From the NCBI RefSeq assembly GCF_039541855.1, contig NZ_BAABHA010000015.1, positions 124,001-188,000 on the forward strand: 64,000 bases of DNA, in the 5' to 3' direction. The number at the start of each line of letters is the position of its first letter. The stretch's first letter is position 1. This document shows positions 33,646-41,622 of this stretch, piece after piece. Origin of the DNA: Solirubrum koreensis. Lineage in GTDB: Bacteria > Bacteroidota > Bacteroidia > Cytophagales > Hymenobacteraceae. Under the pieces are notes generated by a model. That model did not search any database. It worked only from the letters and a program-made list of their open reading frames with translations, and was not told the DNA's origin. The translations under genes were made by a program, and so were the position numbers.

Positions 33646-34029
33646 TTAGCGCCGCTTAATGTCGATTTCGCGGTGGCGGTCGGCGGGGTTTTCGAACGGA
33701 ATGCGCACACGTAGCTCACCGTCTTCGTGCACCGCATCAATGCGGTCCAGGTCGAGGGACGGGGGCAACTCGAAGGTGTGCACGAACAACGGGGCGGCCA
33801 GTTTGGCCTCGGGTTCGTGGCGGTACTCGGCGTACACCGTCAGGCGGTTGTTATCGAGCACCACGTGAAAAGTTTCGGGGCGAACCGACGGCGCGGCCAC
33901 GCTAATCACCACGCCTTTCGCCTGCTTGTCGAGCTTCAGGCGTGGCTGAGCTACCCCACCGCCCAAGGTGTTAAGCAAGTCGAGCTGGGGCAAGAAATTG
34001 CGGATGGTATTTCGGCTGATCAGGTTCAT
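33646..34029 (-). CDS. Hsp20/alpha-crystallin small heat-shock protein
   Basis: 127 residues from the ATG at 34029-34027; a TTG two codons upstream is an alternative. The alpha-crystallin core covers about 33-122: KGVVISVAAPSVRPETFHVVLDNNRLTVYAEY, then FVHTFELPPSLDLDRIDAVHEDGELRVRIPF, with the conserved DGEL(R)V-R/I-P pattern. The N-terminus is short and the C-terminal IxI-like tail is IDIKRR. Holdase chaperone for unfolding proteins, likely stress-induced. Confidence 0.88.
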   Translation of the reverse strand: MNLISRNTIRNFLPQLDLLNTLGGGVAQPRLKLDKQAKGVVISVAAPSVRPETFHVVLDNNRLTVYAEYRHEPEAKLAAPLFVHTFELPPSLDLDRIDAVHEDGELRVRIPFENPADRHREIDIKRR

Positions 34030-34234
34030 AGTCAAGGTCCTCGTTCTGTGAGTCAGGAGCTTATAGACAAACAGTGTACCAACATTGAATGTTGCCGAAT
34101 AGTAGGCGTGCCGAGCAGTTGGGGCGTCAAAATGGCGTCTATAGGCCCTGGTTTACTGCCAGGCAGCGCCAGCTTGGCAGCCCGGCCGTGGTGGCTTGCG
34201 TATAGCCCCTAGTCTCCCCATTCATTGCCGTGCT

Positions 34235-34936
34235 ATGCCGCCTTTCCACACCCTTACTACGCCGCGCACAGCGCGCTACCTGCTGCTTGGGCAGCCCTCC
34301 GCAAACGTGCGCGCCGTGTGGTTCTGCCTCCACGGCGCCGATGAATCGGTAGAAGACTTGGCTGAGCAGTTGGCCCCGCTGGCTGAGAATTCGGACCTGC
34401 TGCTGGTGCTGCCCGAGGCTCTTTCGCGCTACACCCTGCCGCCCCTTACTCCCCACGAAGCCCCGCGTGTGGCTGCCGCTTGGCTGGCACCTGGCAGCGG
34501 CGACCTACTGCCCGACCTTACCGACCTCACGGCGTACCTCGATGCCCTAGCCGAAGAAGTGCTGGCCCACTGCCCACCCAACACGCCCGTTACCGTGCTG
34601 GGCTGCGGACAGGGTGCCGCCGCCGCGTGCCGTTGGCTCTCAGGTAACCGCGTAAACTACGAGCGGCTGGTGCTTTACGCCGCCGTGTTTCCACCCGATT
34701 TTGACCGCCGCGCCACGCTGGTTTCACTGCCCGAACGCCCGGTAACAGTGGTGGCCACCACCGTGGACACGCTTACTCCGGAAGCTGCCGGCGAGGGTTT
34801 GCTGCAGGATTTGCTTGATGTAGGCCTGCCCGCTGGGCTGCGGCACGTTACGCCCGGCCGCATTACGTTAGCCGCCCTCAGCCCCGTGGAACCTACGGGC
34901 GCTACGCATCAATCGGCTCCAAACCCGACAGCATAA
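34235..34936 (+). CDS. Phospholipase/carboxylesterase-like alpha/beta-hydrolase lacking the catalytic Ser
   Basis: 233 residues from the ATG at 34235. Fold: VRAVWFCLHGADES (25-38) is the oxyanion strand with HG; PEALSRYTLPPLTPHE and the helix DLTAYLDALAEEVLAHCPP; then VTVLGCGQGAAAACRWL (119-135), the nucleophile elbow. The family elbow is G-x-S-x-G, but here it reads G-C-G-Q-G, so Ser is replaced by Gly125 (codon GGA at 34607-34609). The region that should supply the catalytic His reads PGRITLAAL, without a His. The protein therefore looks like a catalytically dead relative or one with a different chemistry. No signal peptide. Confidence 0.7.
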   Translation: MPPFHTLTTPRTARYLLLGQPSANVRAVWFCLHGADESVEDLAEQLAPLAENSDLLLVLPEALSRYTLPPLTPHEAPRVAAAWLAPGSGDLLPDLTDLTAYLDALAEEVLAHCPPNTPVTVLGCGQGAAAACRWLSGNRVNYERLVLYAAVFPPDFDRRATLVSLPERPVTVVATTVDTLTPEAAGEGLLQDLLDVGLPAGLRHVTPGRITLAALSPVEPTGATHQSAPNPTA

Positions 34937-34966
34937 GTGCAAAGCCTCGCAGCAAACGGCGCTCTG

Positions 34967-35335
34967 CTATTCCGCCGCTGGCAGCTTGAAGTGAGGGTTC
35001 TGGATGATGCCCAGCAAGTTACCGAACGGGTCCTGCACGGTAGCTACCAAAATACCTTCGCCTACGTCGCGCACGGCTTCGTGCTCGTGGGCGCCAAGGC
35101 TTAGCAGCCGAGCATACGCGGCGTGGGCATCCGGCACTCCCCACAAGGGAATAGGGCCGCACTGGCCCGCTACCGGGGCGTTTGGGTCAAGGCCAAGCTC
35201 ATAGCCAGCTACGTTAAAGCCAACGTAAAATGGCTCGTCGAAGTACGGTTTCTGGCCCAGCACGGCGCTATACCAAGCTTTGGCGCGGTTTAAATCCCCG
35301 ACGGGGTACACGGTGGTGCGTAGGCCTTGAAACAT
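34967..35335 (-). CDS. VOC-family (glyoxalase/bleomycin-resistance fold) protein
   Basis: 122 residues. VOC pattern: YPVGDLNRAKAWYSAVLGQKPYFDEPFYVGFNVAGYELGL at the N-terminus and VATVQDPFGNLLGIIQNP at the C-terminus, the two beta-alpha-beta-beta-beta repeats of the fold. Metal ligands are unclear. Substrate unknown. Convergent with the hydrolase-like gene, 30 bp from it. Confidence 0.85.
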   Translation of the reverse strand: MFQGLRTTVYPVGDLNRAKAWYSAVLGQKPYFDEPFYVGFNVAGYELGLDPNAPVAGQCGPIPLWGVPDAHAAYARLLSLGAHEHEAVRDVGEGILVATVQDPFGNLLGIIQNPHFKLPAAE

Positions 35336-35424
35336 GATTTGGCTCGAAATGAAATGCTAAATACAATAGCAATATACTAAAATATATGATACATTGGCGT
35401 CTGAACCAACGCAGCGTCAATCAA

Positions 35425-36012
35425 ATGAAAACCCTGAAGAAAATCGGCCTCGGCTTATTGGGCCTTGTTGTGGTGTTGGCTGTGGTAGGCATGTTGTTGC
35501 CGCGGCACGTGCACGTAGAACGGTCGTTAACCATGCAAGCCCCGCCGGCCGTGGTTTTTGAACAGGTTAATACCCTGCAAAACTGGGAAGCTTGGTCGCC
35601 GTGGCACAAGCTAGACCCCAACATGCAGCTGACGTACGCCGGGCCCGCGGCCGGTGCGGGCGCCAGCTACAGCTGGCTCAGCCAAATGTCAGAAGTGGGC
35701 AACGGTACCCTGCGCATTCTGCACGCCATACCTCATTCGCGCATCGACACCGAAATGGTTTTTGATGACAACGGGAAGGGGCAAGCAAGCTACTTTTTCA
35801 CGTCCACGCCCCAGGGCACCAAAGTCACCTGGACCATGGACACCGATTTAGGCCTGAACCCCGTCGGCCGCTACGTGGGCCTGTTCATTGAGGGCTGGGT
35901 AGGGCAAGACTACGAGCGGGGTTTGCGCAACCTGCAGCAAGTGGTAGAAGGCAACTCAGAAGCTAAGCAGCTGACAGCGAATTCGCAGCAAAAAGCATCG
36001 GCCACAAATTAG
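35425..36012 (+). CDS. SRPBCC (START-like) protein with N-terminal membrane anchor
   Basis: 195 residues from the ATG at 35425. A hydrophobic anchor (LKKIGLGLLGLVVVLAVVGMLLP, about 3-25) precedes a SRPBCC/polyketide-cyclase domain (VHVERSLTMQAPPAVVFEQVNTLQNWEAWSPWHKLDPNM..., EVGNGTLRILHAIPHSRIDTEMVFDD, TKVTWTMDTDLGL). Such domains bind hydrophobic ligands. The C-terminal tail is Gln/Ser-rich. It precedes the MFS transporter gene by 62 bp. Confidence 0.82.
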   Translation: MKTLKKIGLGLLGLVVVLAVVGMLLPRHVHVERSLTMQAPPAVVFEQVNTLQNWEAWSPWHKLDPNMQLTYAGPAAGAGASYSWLSQMSEVGNGTLRILHAIPHSRIDTEMVFDDNGKGQASYFFTSTPQGTKVTWTMDTDLGLNPVGRYVGLFIEGWVGQDYERGLRNLQQVVEGNSEAKQLTANSQQKASATN

Positions 36013-36047
36013 TGGCTAAACACCTCCGGCAGAGGCCGGGGCTAGCG

Positions 36048-36055
36048 TAGTTTTG
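36048..36055 (+). promoter_or_regulatory. Candidate promoter core before the MFS gene
   Basis: TAGTTTTG fits TAnnTTTG, 19 bp from the start codon of the transporter gene. No clear -33 element. Confidence 0.35.
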
Positions 36056-36074
36056 TGTTCTTATCCTGTACAGC

Positions 36075-37328
36075 ATGGCTGATAAACGACCCGCTGCTCT
36101 CGGCTTCATTTTCGTAACCCTGCTCATCGATGTTATTGGGTTCGGTATCATCATTCCGGTACTGCCTAAGCTCATCGGGCAGCTTATTGGGGGTAACCTG
36201 AGTGATGCTTCCCGGTACGGTGGCTGGCTGCTGTTTGCCTTTGCTATCATGCAGTTCCTGTTTTCGCCCGTGCTCGGTAACCTCTCCGACCGGTACGGCC
36301 GGCGGCCGGTGCTGCTGTTTTCGTTGTTTGGTTTCGGCCTCGATTACCTGTTTCTGGCCTTTGCACCCACCATCGGCTGGCTATTCGTGGGTCGGCTGAT
36401 TGCGGGCATTACGGGTGCCAGCATGACGACTGCTTCGGCCTACATTGCCGATATCAGCACGCCGGAAAAGCGGGCCCAAAACTTCGGGCTGATTGGCGCC
36501 GCGTTTGGCTTAGGCTTTATCATCGGGCCTGTTATCGGGGGCTTACTCGGTCAGTATGGGGCGCGGGTACCGTTTTTGGCCGCTGCGGGCTTGGCCCTGC
36601 TCAACTGGCTTTACGGCTACTTTGTGCTGCCCGAGTCTCTGGATTTGGCGCATCGTCGGCCCTTCGACCTGAAACGTGCCAATCCGGTCGGCTCACTGCT
36701 GCAGTTGCGGCGGTATCCGGTCATCTTGGGGCTGGTGGGCTCGTTGGTGACGGTGTACATAGCGGCCCATGCCACGCAAAGCACGTGGTCGTACTACACC
36801 ATGGAAAAATTCGGGTGGAACGAGGCCTGGGTGGGTTATTCGCTCGGGGCCGTGGGACTAATGGTGGCCATCGTACAAGGCGGGTTGATTCGGGTTATCA
36901 ACCCCAAGCTTGGTCCAAGCCGCTCGGTGTATATAGGTTTGGCGCTGTATGCGTTGGGTTTCGCGCTGTTTGCTTTTGCCTCGAAGGGCTGGATGATGTT
37001 TGCGTTTTTAGTGCCGTACTGCCTGGGCGGCATTGCCGGACCGGCGCTTCAAGGCATTATGTCGGGGCAAGTGCCGGCCAACGAACAAGGCGAGCTGCAA
37101 GGCGCGCTTACTAGCCTCATCAGCGCTACGTCCATCATTGGGCCGCCGCTGATGACCAATCTGTTTGCCTACTTTACGGGTAAAGAAGCACCGATTTACT
37201 TCCCTGGTGCCCCGTTCCTGATGGGGGCCGTGCTGACAGTCGTGAGCGTGCTGCTGGCCATGCGCTCATTGGCTAATTACACCCCGGCAGCGGTTGAGAA
37301 AGAGGCAGAAACGGTGGTTGCGCATTAG
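36075..37328 (+). CDS. TCR/Tet-family MFS multidrug exporter
   Basis: 417 residues with 12 hydrophobic segments. The A-motif between helices 2 and 3 is GNLSDRYGRRPVLLFSL (about 68-84), the antiporter motif C-like region is FGLIGAAFGLGFIIGPVIGGLLGQYG (about 137-162), and LLIDVIGFGIIIPVLP at the start resembles TetA(B). The family exports tetracyclines or other compounds in exchange for protons. No TetR-type regulator is adjacent, so the substrate and regulation are unknown. It is followed by an acetyltransferase gene with a 37-bp gap. Confidence 0.88.
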   Translation: MADKRPAALGFIFVTLLIDVIGFGIIIPVLPKLIGQLIGGNLSDASRYGGWLLFAFAIMQFLFSPVLGNLSDRYGRRPVLLFSLFGFGLDYLFLAFAPTIGWLFVGRLIAGITGASMTTASAYIADISTPEKRAQNFGLIGAAFGLGFIIGPVIGGLLGQYGARVPFLAAAGLALLNWLYGYFVLPESLDLAHRRPFDLKRANPVGSLLQLRRYPVILGLVGSLVTVYIAAHATQSTWSYYTMEKFGWNEAWVGYSLGAVGLMVAIVQGGLIRVINPKLGPSRSVYIGLALYALGFALFAFASKGWMMFAFLVPYCLGGIAGPALQGIMSGQVPANEQGELQGALTSLISATSIIGPPLMTNLFAYFTGKEAPIYFPGAPFLMGAVLTVVSVLLAMRSLANYTPAAVEKEAETVVAH

Positions 37329-37365
37329 CTTCGCTGGCTGATTCGTGGTTTCTGTTCCGTCCGTT

Positions 37366-37875
37366 ATGCTACACCTTCGCCGCGCTGTTATTTCTGATCT
37401 GCCCGCCATAATGGCTATTGTGCGCCGCGTGGTGCCGCTCATGCAGGCAGCGGGCAATTTCCAGTGGGAAGCCAGCTACCCTAACGAAGAGGTGTTTCGG
37501 CAAGACATAGACAAACAGCAGCTTTGGGTAGCTGAATTTGAAGGTCAGGTAGCCGGCGTGGCTGCCCTCACCACCGACCAGGACCCCGAATACGCCCAAG
37601 CCGACTGGGACCCCACCGCCCAGGCCATCGTAACTCACCGCCTTGCCGTCGACCCCAATGTGCAGGGCCAAGGCGTAGCGGCCGCGTTGCTGCAGCAAGC
37701 CGAAGTACTGGCGCGCGAAACCGGCCTGAACCTGCTGCGCGTGGATACCAACTCTGAGAATCTGGCCACCCAGCGCCTGTTTCCGAAACTAGGCTACCGC
37801 TTTGCTGGCGAAATCACCTTGGCATTTCGGCCGGGCCTGCGCTTTTACTGCTACGAAAAGCAACTGCCCACGTAG
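37366..37875 (+). CDS. GNAT acetyltransferase
   Basis: 169 residues from the ATG at 37366. GNAT core: HLRRAVISDLPAIMAIVRRVVPLMQ (3-27), QLWVAEFEGQVAGVAAL (about 54-70), then ITHRLAVDPNVQGQGVAAALLQQAEVLARETG with the acetyl-CoA loop (R/Q-x-x-G-x-G/A, NVQGQGVAA) at about 97-105, and LRVDTNSENLATQRLFPKLGYRFAGEI. Substrate unknown. In tandem with the MFS gene. Confidence 0.87.
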   Translation: MLHLRRAVISDLPAIMAIVRRVVPLMQAAGNFQWEASYPNEEVFRQDIDKQQLWVAEFEGQVAGVAALTTDQDPEYAQADWDPTAQAIVTHRLAVDPNVQGQGVAAALLQQAEVLARETGLNLLRVDTNSENLATQRLFPKLGYRFAGEITLAFRPGLRFYCYEKQLPT

Positions 37876-37906
37876 CGCCACGAACCCTGTGCATATAGAA
37901 GTATAA

Positions 37907-37948
37907 ACCGAAAGCCGGTTACCGCAGATGCGGCAACCGGCTTTCGGT
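37907..37948. terminator. Terminator between convergent genes
   Basis: 14-bp stem (37907-37920 with 37935-37948), with a second small stem in the loop (CCGCA/TGCGG). It serves the GNAT gene and the convergent lipoprotein gene. Confidence 0.8.
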
Positions 37949-37970
37949 TATTAGCAAGTTATTGAAGACG

Positions 37971-38561
37971 TTACTCTTGCACCGCCACGTTCTGAAAGCG
38001 ACCGGACACTGTGACGTTGCACGTGCTGAGGCTGCCCAGCGGACGGAAAGGGTCGGCGGCACCGGGCATGCTCACTTGGTACGTGCCGCTAATGAGTTTG
38101 CGGCCGCTGTCGTAGCTACTGATGGTAAGTTCGCCCTGGGTTGCGTGGTCAGCCGCATCGTAGAAAGTATAGCGGGTGCCAGTGCCTTCCTGGCGGGAGT
38201 AGGTGTAGCGCACCTGTGCTCCTGCAGTGCTAGCTGTGCTGCGTAGCGAGTACGTGCCCGCATAGGCAGCCGTAAGCGTGCTGCGGTCGAGGGTAAAGTG
38301 GATGTGGTCCTCGGTGGGTCGCACGCCAATCGACAGCGTTAGGGCCGAAGGCGTTAGCCGGGCTTCGGTTTGCACGGTAGAAGCGGGGTGCAGGGCCATA
38401 ACCGTTTGCGACAGCGCCGCAAAGTGAAAAGAGCGGTTCAGGGTAGCCTCTGCCTCGGGAGCTGGTTCCGTTTTAGGCGTGGGGGTTTCGGTATCGTTAC
38501 AGGCCGAAAGGGAAATGGCTGTCAGGGCAACGAGGGGCAATAGTAAGCGTTGGTAAAGCAT
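37971..38561 (-). CDS. Lipoprotein, unknown family, 196 aa
   Basis: Starts at the ATG 38561-38559; lipobox LSAC places the modified Cys near residue 21. A short Pro/Thr/Glu-rich spacer (DTETPTPKTEPAPEAEAT) precedes a beta-rich domain with alternating polar and hydrophobic strands (FTLDRSTLTAAYAGTYSLRS, QVRYTYSRQEGTGTRYTFYD, GELTISSYDSGRKLISGTYQVSMPG, CNVTVSGRFQNVAVQE). I do not recognise a named domain. A 16-bp motif shared with another exported-protein gene lies 77-92 bp upstream. Confidence 0.7.
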   Translation of the reverse strand: MLYQRLLLPLVALTAISLSACNDTETPTPKTEPAPEAEATLNRSFHFAALSQTVMALHPASTVQTEARLTPSALTLSIGVRPTEDHIHFTLDRSTLTAAYAGTYSLRSTASTAGAQVRYTYSRQEGTGTRYTFYDAADHATQGELTISSYDSGRKLISGTYQVSMPGAADPFRPLGSLSTCNVTVSGRFQNVAVQE

Positions 38562-38637
38562 GGGGGCAGGGTTTGCGGAGAGAAGTAATTCTGCCAGCCG
38601 GATTTGCCAACACGGTGCCAAGCCCCATTTTTGGTGG

Positions 38638-38653
38638 CTCACATAATCATGTG
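38638..38653. promoter_or_regulatory. Copy 1 of a shared 16-bp motif
   Basis: CTCACATAATCATGTG contains the inverted repeat CACAT-N4-ATGTG. The same 16 bp are found at 61351-61366, also upstream of an exported-protein gene on the minus strand. Candidate operator. Confidence 0.45.
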
Positions 38654-38754
38654 ATGTACTGAGAAAACGTCTTTTCTAGCCCTTGAGCCGGGAATTATGC
38701 TGGCAGGAAATACAGATAAGGGTATAAACAGTCAGCCATTAATCGGGCTGTGAG

Positions 38755-39153
38755 CTAGGTCAGCAGGTTTTGCGCGTGCAGCCAGTCGAAGATAAGCTGA
38801 TCGACGGGCGACACCGTGGGCCGGTCACGGTAGCGGAGCCACACCACTTCTTCGATTTCGGCGGCGGGTTGCAGCGTACCCTGGTAGCGGGCCGTGTAGC
38901 AGGTCATACGCACCACAATACCCGCGGCGTGGCCGTGCGCCTGGGCCTCAAACGTGCCCACATAGTGCAGCGACTCGGGCAGTAGGTCCACGGTTAGCTC
39001 CTCCTTGATTTCGCGCAGCAGCGTCTGGGCATCGGTTTCGCCGGCTTCGCGCTTGCCGCCGGGAATGTAGTACCGGTCTTTGCCGCGGCTGCGGGTGCTC
39101 AGTAGCTGGCCGTTTTCCAGGTGCAGCCACGCGAGTTTATCAATGAAGCTCAT
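38755..39153 (-). CDS. NUDIX hydrolase
   Basis: 132 residues. The NUDIX box is GGKREAGETDAQTLLREIKEEL (about 32-53), giving the G-x5-E-x7-R-E-x-x-E-E pattern that binds Mg2+ and cleaves a nucleoside diphosphate linked to another group. Flanking strands (KLAWLHLENGQLLSTRSRGKDRYYIPGG) are typical. Substrate unknown. Single gene on the minus strand. Confidence 0.9.
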   Translation of the reverse strand: MSFIDKLAWLHLENGQLLSTRSRGKDRYYIPGGKREAGETDAQTLLREIKEELTVDLLPESLHYVGTFEAQAHGHAAGIVVRMTCYTARYQGTLQPAAEIEEVVWLRYRDRPTVSPVDQLIFDWLHAQNLLT

Positions 39154-39355
39154 GCCCGCAAGTTCGGCAGGTAGTCTTGAAAGGCGTTACGCCACTTGCG
39201 CTACTCCAGGGCTGAGCACAGCTAGTTGCGCTCGGAATCAGCTGCTTTTGCTGGAATCGTAAGTTAGAGTGCTTCTCGGGGCTGAACCCATCCGAAACCC
39301 CACCCGCGCTCCGGCTGTTAACCGTACTTCACCCCGAAGCCCTTCGGCTCCTCTT

Positions 39356-40435
39356 ATGTCAGCAACTCTGTTTACGCCGCTTACCCTGCGCGGCATCACG
39401 TTTAAAAACCGCATTGCCGTGTCGCCGATGTGCGAATACAGCAGCGAGGATGGCTTCGCCAACGACTGGCACCTGGTGCACTTGGGCAGCCGCGCCGTGG
39501 GCGGCGCCGGCCTCATCATTTCCGAAGCCGCGGCCGTGTCGCCGGAAGGCCGCATCACGCCCGACGACCTGGGTATCTGGAAAGCGGAGCACGTGCCGTT
39601 TTTGCAGCGCATCACGGCTTTCATAGAGTCGCAGGGTTCCGTGGCGGGCATTCAGTTGGCCCACGCCGGCCGCAAAGCCAGCCACGCCAGCCCGTGGAAA
39701 GGCGGTGCCGAAGTTCCACCGGCCGCCGGTGGCTGGCAAACCGTAGCTCCCAGCGCCGTGCCGTTTACCACCGGCGAAACCGCGCCGTTGGCTTTGGATG
39801 CAGCCGGTATCGGGAAAGTCATTGCCGATTTCCGCGCCGCAGCCGTTCGTTCGCTCGAAGCCGGGTTCAAGGTGATTGAGCTGCACGCGGCGCATGGCTA
39901 CTTGCTGCACGAGTTCATGTCGCCGCTTAGCAACCAGCGCACCGACGAGTACGGCGGCTCATTTGAAAACCGCATTCGGCTGTTGCTGGAGGTAACCGCA
40001 GCCACCCGCGAAGTATGGCCCGCCGAATACCCGCTGCTAGTGCGCATTTCCGCTACCGACTGGACCGAAGGCGGCTGGACCGTGGAGGACTCCGTAGCCC
40101 TGGCGGCCGTGCTCAAAACCCGCGGCGTAGACTTAATCGACTGCTCTACCGGTGGCAACGTGCCCGCGGCCCAAATTCCAGTTGGGCCCGGCTACCAAGT
40201 GCCGTTTGCCGAGCGCGTGAAAAAGGAAACCGGTATGCCCACCGGCGCCGTGGGTCTGATTACCACCGCGCAAGAAGCCGAAACTATCGTCAGCCAGGGC
40301 CAGGCCGACATGGTGCTGCTGGCCCGCGAGCTACTACGCGACCCGTATTTCCCGCTGCACGCCGCGCACGAGTTGGGTGTAGATGTACAGTGGCCCGACC
40401 AGTACCTGCGCGCCAAGCCGCGTCTCCGGCAGTAG
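39356..40435 (+). CDS. NADH:flavin oxidoreductase, old yellow enzyme (YqjM/NamA type)
   Basis: 359 residues from the ATG at 39356. TIM-barrel OYE domain: LFTPLTLRGITFKNRIAVSPMCEYSSEDG (4-32), the LISEAAAVSPEGR segment, VAGIQLAHAGRKA (about 96-108, substrate-binding His/Arg region), DFRAAAVRSLEAGFKVIELHAAHGYLLHEFMSPLSNQRTDEYGGSFENR with the conserved HxxH-region, and the FMN-phosphate motif (ADMVLLARELLRDP) near the end. CEYS at 25-28 matches the YqjM class. Catalyses reduction of activated C=C bonds with NAD(P)H. Confidence 0.92.
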   Translation: MSATLFTPLTLRGITFKNRIAVSPMCEYSSEDGFANDWHLVHLGSRAVGGAGLIISEAAAVSPEGRITPDDLGIWKAEHVPFLQRITAFIESQGSVAGIQLAHAGRKASHASPWKGGAEVPPAAGGWQTVAPSAVPFTTGETAPLALDAAGIGKVIADFRAAAVRSLEAGFKVIELHAAHGYLLHEFMSPLSNQRTDEYGGSFENRIRLLLEVTAATREVWPAEYPLLVRISATDWTEGGWTVEDSVALAAVLKTRGVDLIDCSTGGNVPAAQIPVGPGYQVPFAERVKKETGMPTGAVGLITTAQEAETIVSQGQADMVLLARELLRDPYFPLHAAHELGVDVQWPDQYLRAKPRLRQ

Positions 40436-40465
40436 TAGCGGATAGAGAGGACTGAGTAAAAATCT

Positions 40466-40563
40466 GTCGTCCTGACGCAGGAAGGACCTTGCCACGCGGA
40501 AACGAGTCGTTGTTACGATGGTCGTTCAGCGGTGATAAGGTCCTTCGCTGCGCTCAGGATGAC
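40466..40563. repeat. Palindromic dispersed-repeat element, REP/BIME-like
   Basis: The left arm (GTCGTCCTGACGCAGGAAGG..., 40466-40490) and the right arm (40537-40563) are near-complementary with a 2-nt gap, enclosing a ~46-nt centre. The right arm read in reverse starts GTCATCCTGAGCGCAGCG, a sequence I recall as a frequent dispersed repeat in environmental bacteria. It lies between the convergent OYE and pirin genes, without a T run. Confidence 0.7.
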
Positions 40564-40582
40564 GGGCGGTTAAAGCTACTTT

Positions 40583-41440
40583 TTACTCGTGCCAGGTACC
40601 GAATTTCCCAGCCTGGTAATCCTGGTAGGCCTGCTTGATTTCAGCTTCGGTGTTCATCACGAACGGTCCGTAGGCCACAATGGGCTCGTTAAACGGCTGG
40701 GCGTGGCCGAGCAGCAGCACCGCATCGGTTAGGGCCTCTATGTGCAGCTCGTCGCCTTCCGGGCCGAACTCGGTGAGGTAACGGGCTTCGGTTTCCTGGC
40801 CGTTCACGCGCAGCTTACCCCGAATAGTGTAGAAGAAAACGGTGTTTCCGGTGGGAACGGGTAGCGTAACCTGGCTGCCGGCCTGAAACTCCACCGTAGC
40901 CAAGTGAATGGGCGCCAGCGGCTGCACGGCACCCGGCGTGCCGGCCCACTCACCCGATACAGCGTGCAGCGTTACGCGGCCTTCGTCGAGCTTTACTTCT
41001 GGAATGTCGGGCTTTTGCAGGCCGATGTATTTCGGCTGCACCATTTTATGCTTGGCGGGCAGGTTCACCCAGAGCTGCAGAATTTCCAGGTCGCCGCCGC
41101 GCTGTTTGAACTGGTCGGAAGAAATTTCGGAGTGAATAAGGCCGCTGCCGGCCGTCATCCATTGTATGCCGCCGGCCTCAATTACGCTTTGGTGGCCACC
41201 GCTGTCCTGGTGCATAATGTCGCCGGCCAAAATGAAGGTCACGGTTTCGAAGCCCCGGTGCGGGTGCGGGCCGAAGGGCAGGCCGCGGTTGTTGGGGCGG
41301 TATACCTGCGGGCCGTGGTGGTTAAGGAACAGGAACGGGTCGATGTGGTCGATAGCCTGCGTGGGCAGGGCCCGGTAGGTAACCAAATCGGCAATGGGCG
41401 CGCTTACGGCGCGGTGCTGGCGGGTGACGGGACGCAACAT
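40583..41440 (-). CDS. Pirin family protein
   Basis: 285 residues from the ATG at 41440-41438. Double-cupin pirin: FGPHPHRGFETVTFILAGDIMHQDSGGHQSVIEAGGIQWMTAGSGLIHSE contains the four metal-binding residues (the HPH, the H before E-T pattern, and the H in IHSE), about 56-106. The second half ends in FVMNTEAEIKQAYQDYQAGKFG. Pirins are iron proteins with roles in redox sensing or quercetinase-like chemistry. Convergent with the OYE gene. Confidence 0.9.
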   Translation of the reverse strand: MLRPVTRQHRAVSAPIADLVTYRALPTQAIDHIDPFLFLNHHGPQVYRPNNRGLPFGPHPHRGFETVTFILAGDIMHQDSGGHQSVIEAGGIQWMTAGSGLIHSEISSDQFKQRGGDLEILQLWVNLPAKHKMVQPKYIGLQKPDIPEVKLDEGRVTLHAVSGEWAGTPGAVQPLAPIHLATVEFQAGSQVTLPVPTGNTVFFYTIRGKLRVNGQETEARYLTEFGPEGDELHIEALTDAVLLLGHAQPFNEPIVAYGPFVMNTEAEIKQAYQDYQAGKFGTWHE

Positions 41441-41622
41441 AGGCTGGTAGATGAGGACTTTGCGGAGCCGAACGCCCGGCTCTGGGGCGCTTGCTCCTGA
41501 AACCATACCCCAAGGCGGCGAATAAGTTTAGCCAAGACACTGGCAAGGCTTTTTAAGCGCCGCATGAACGGGCCAAATCCCTATCTTGAGCCCCAAATAT
41601 CCCCTCCACTCATTCCCTCTTT

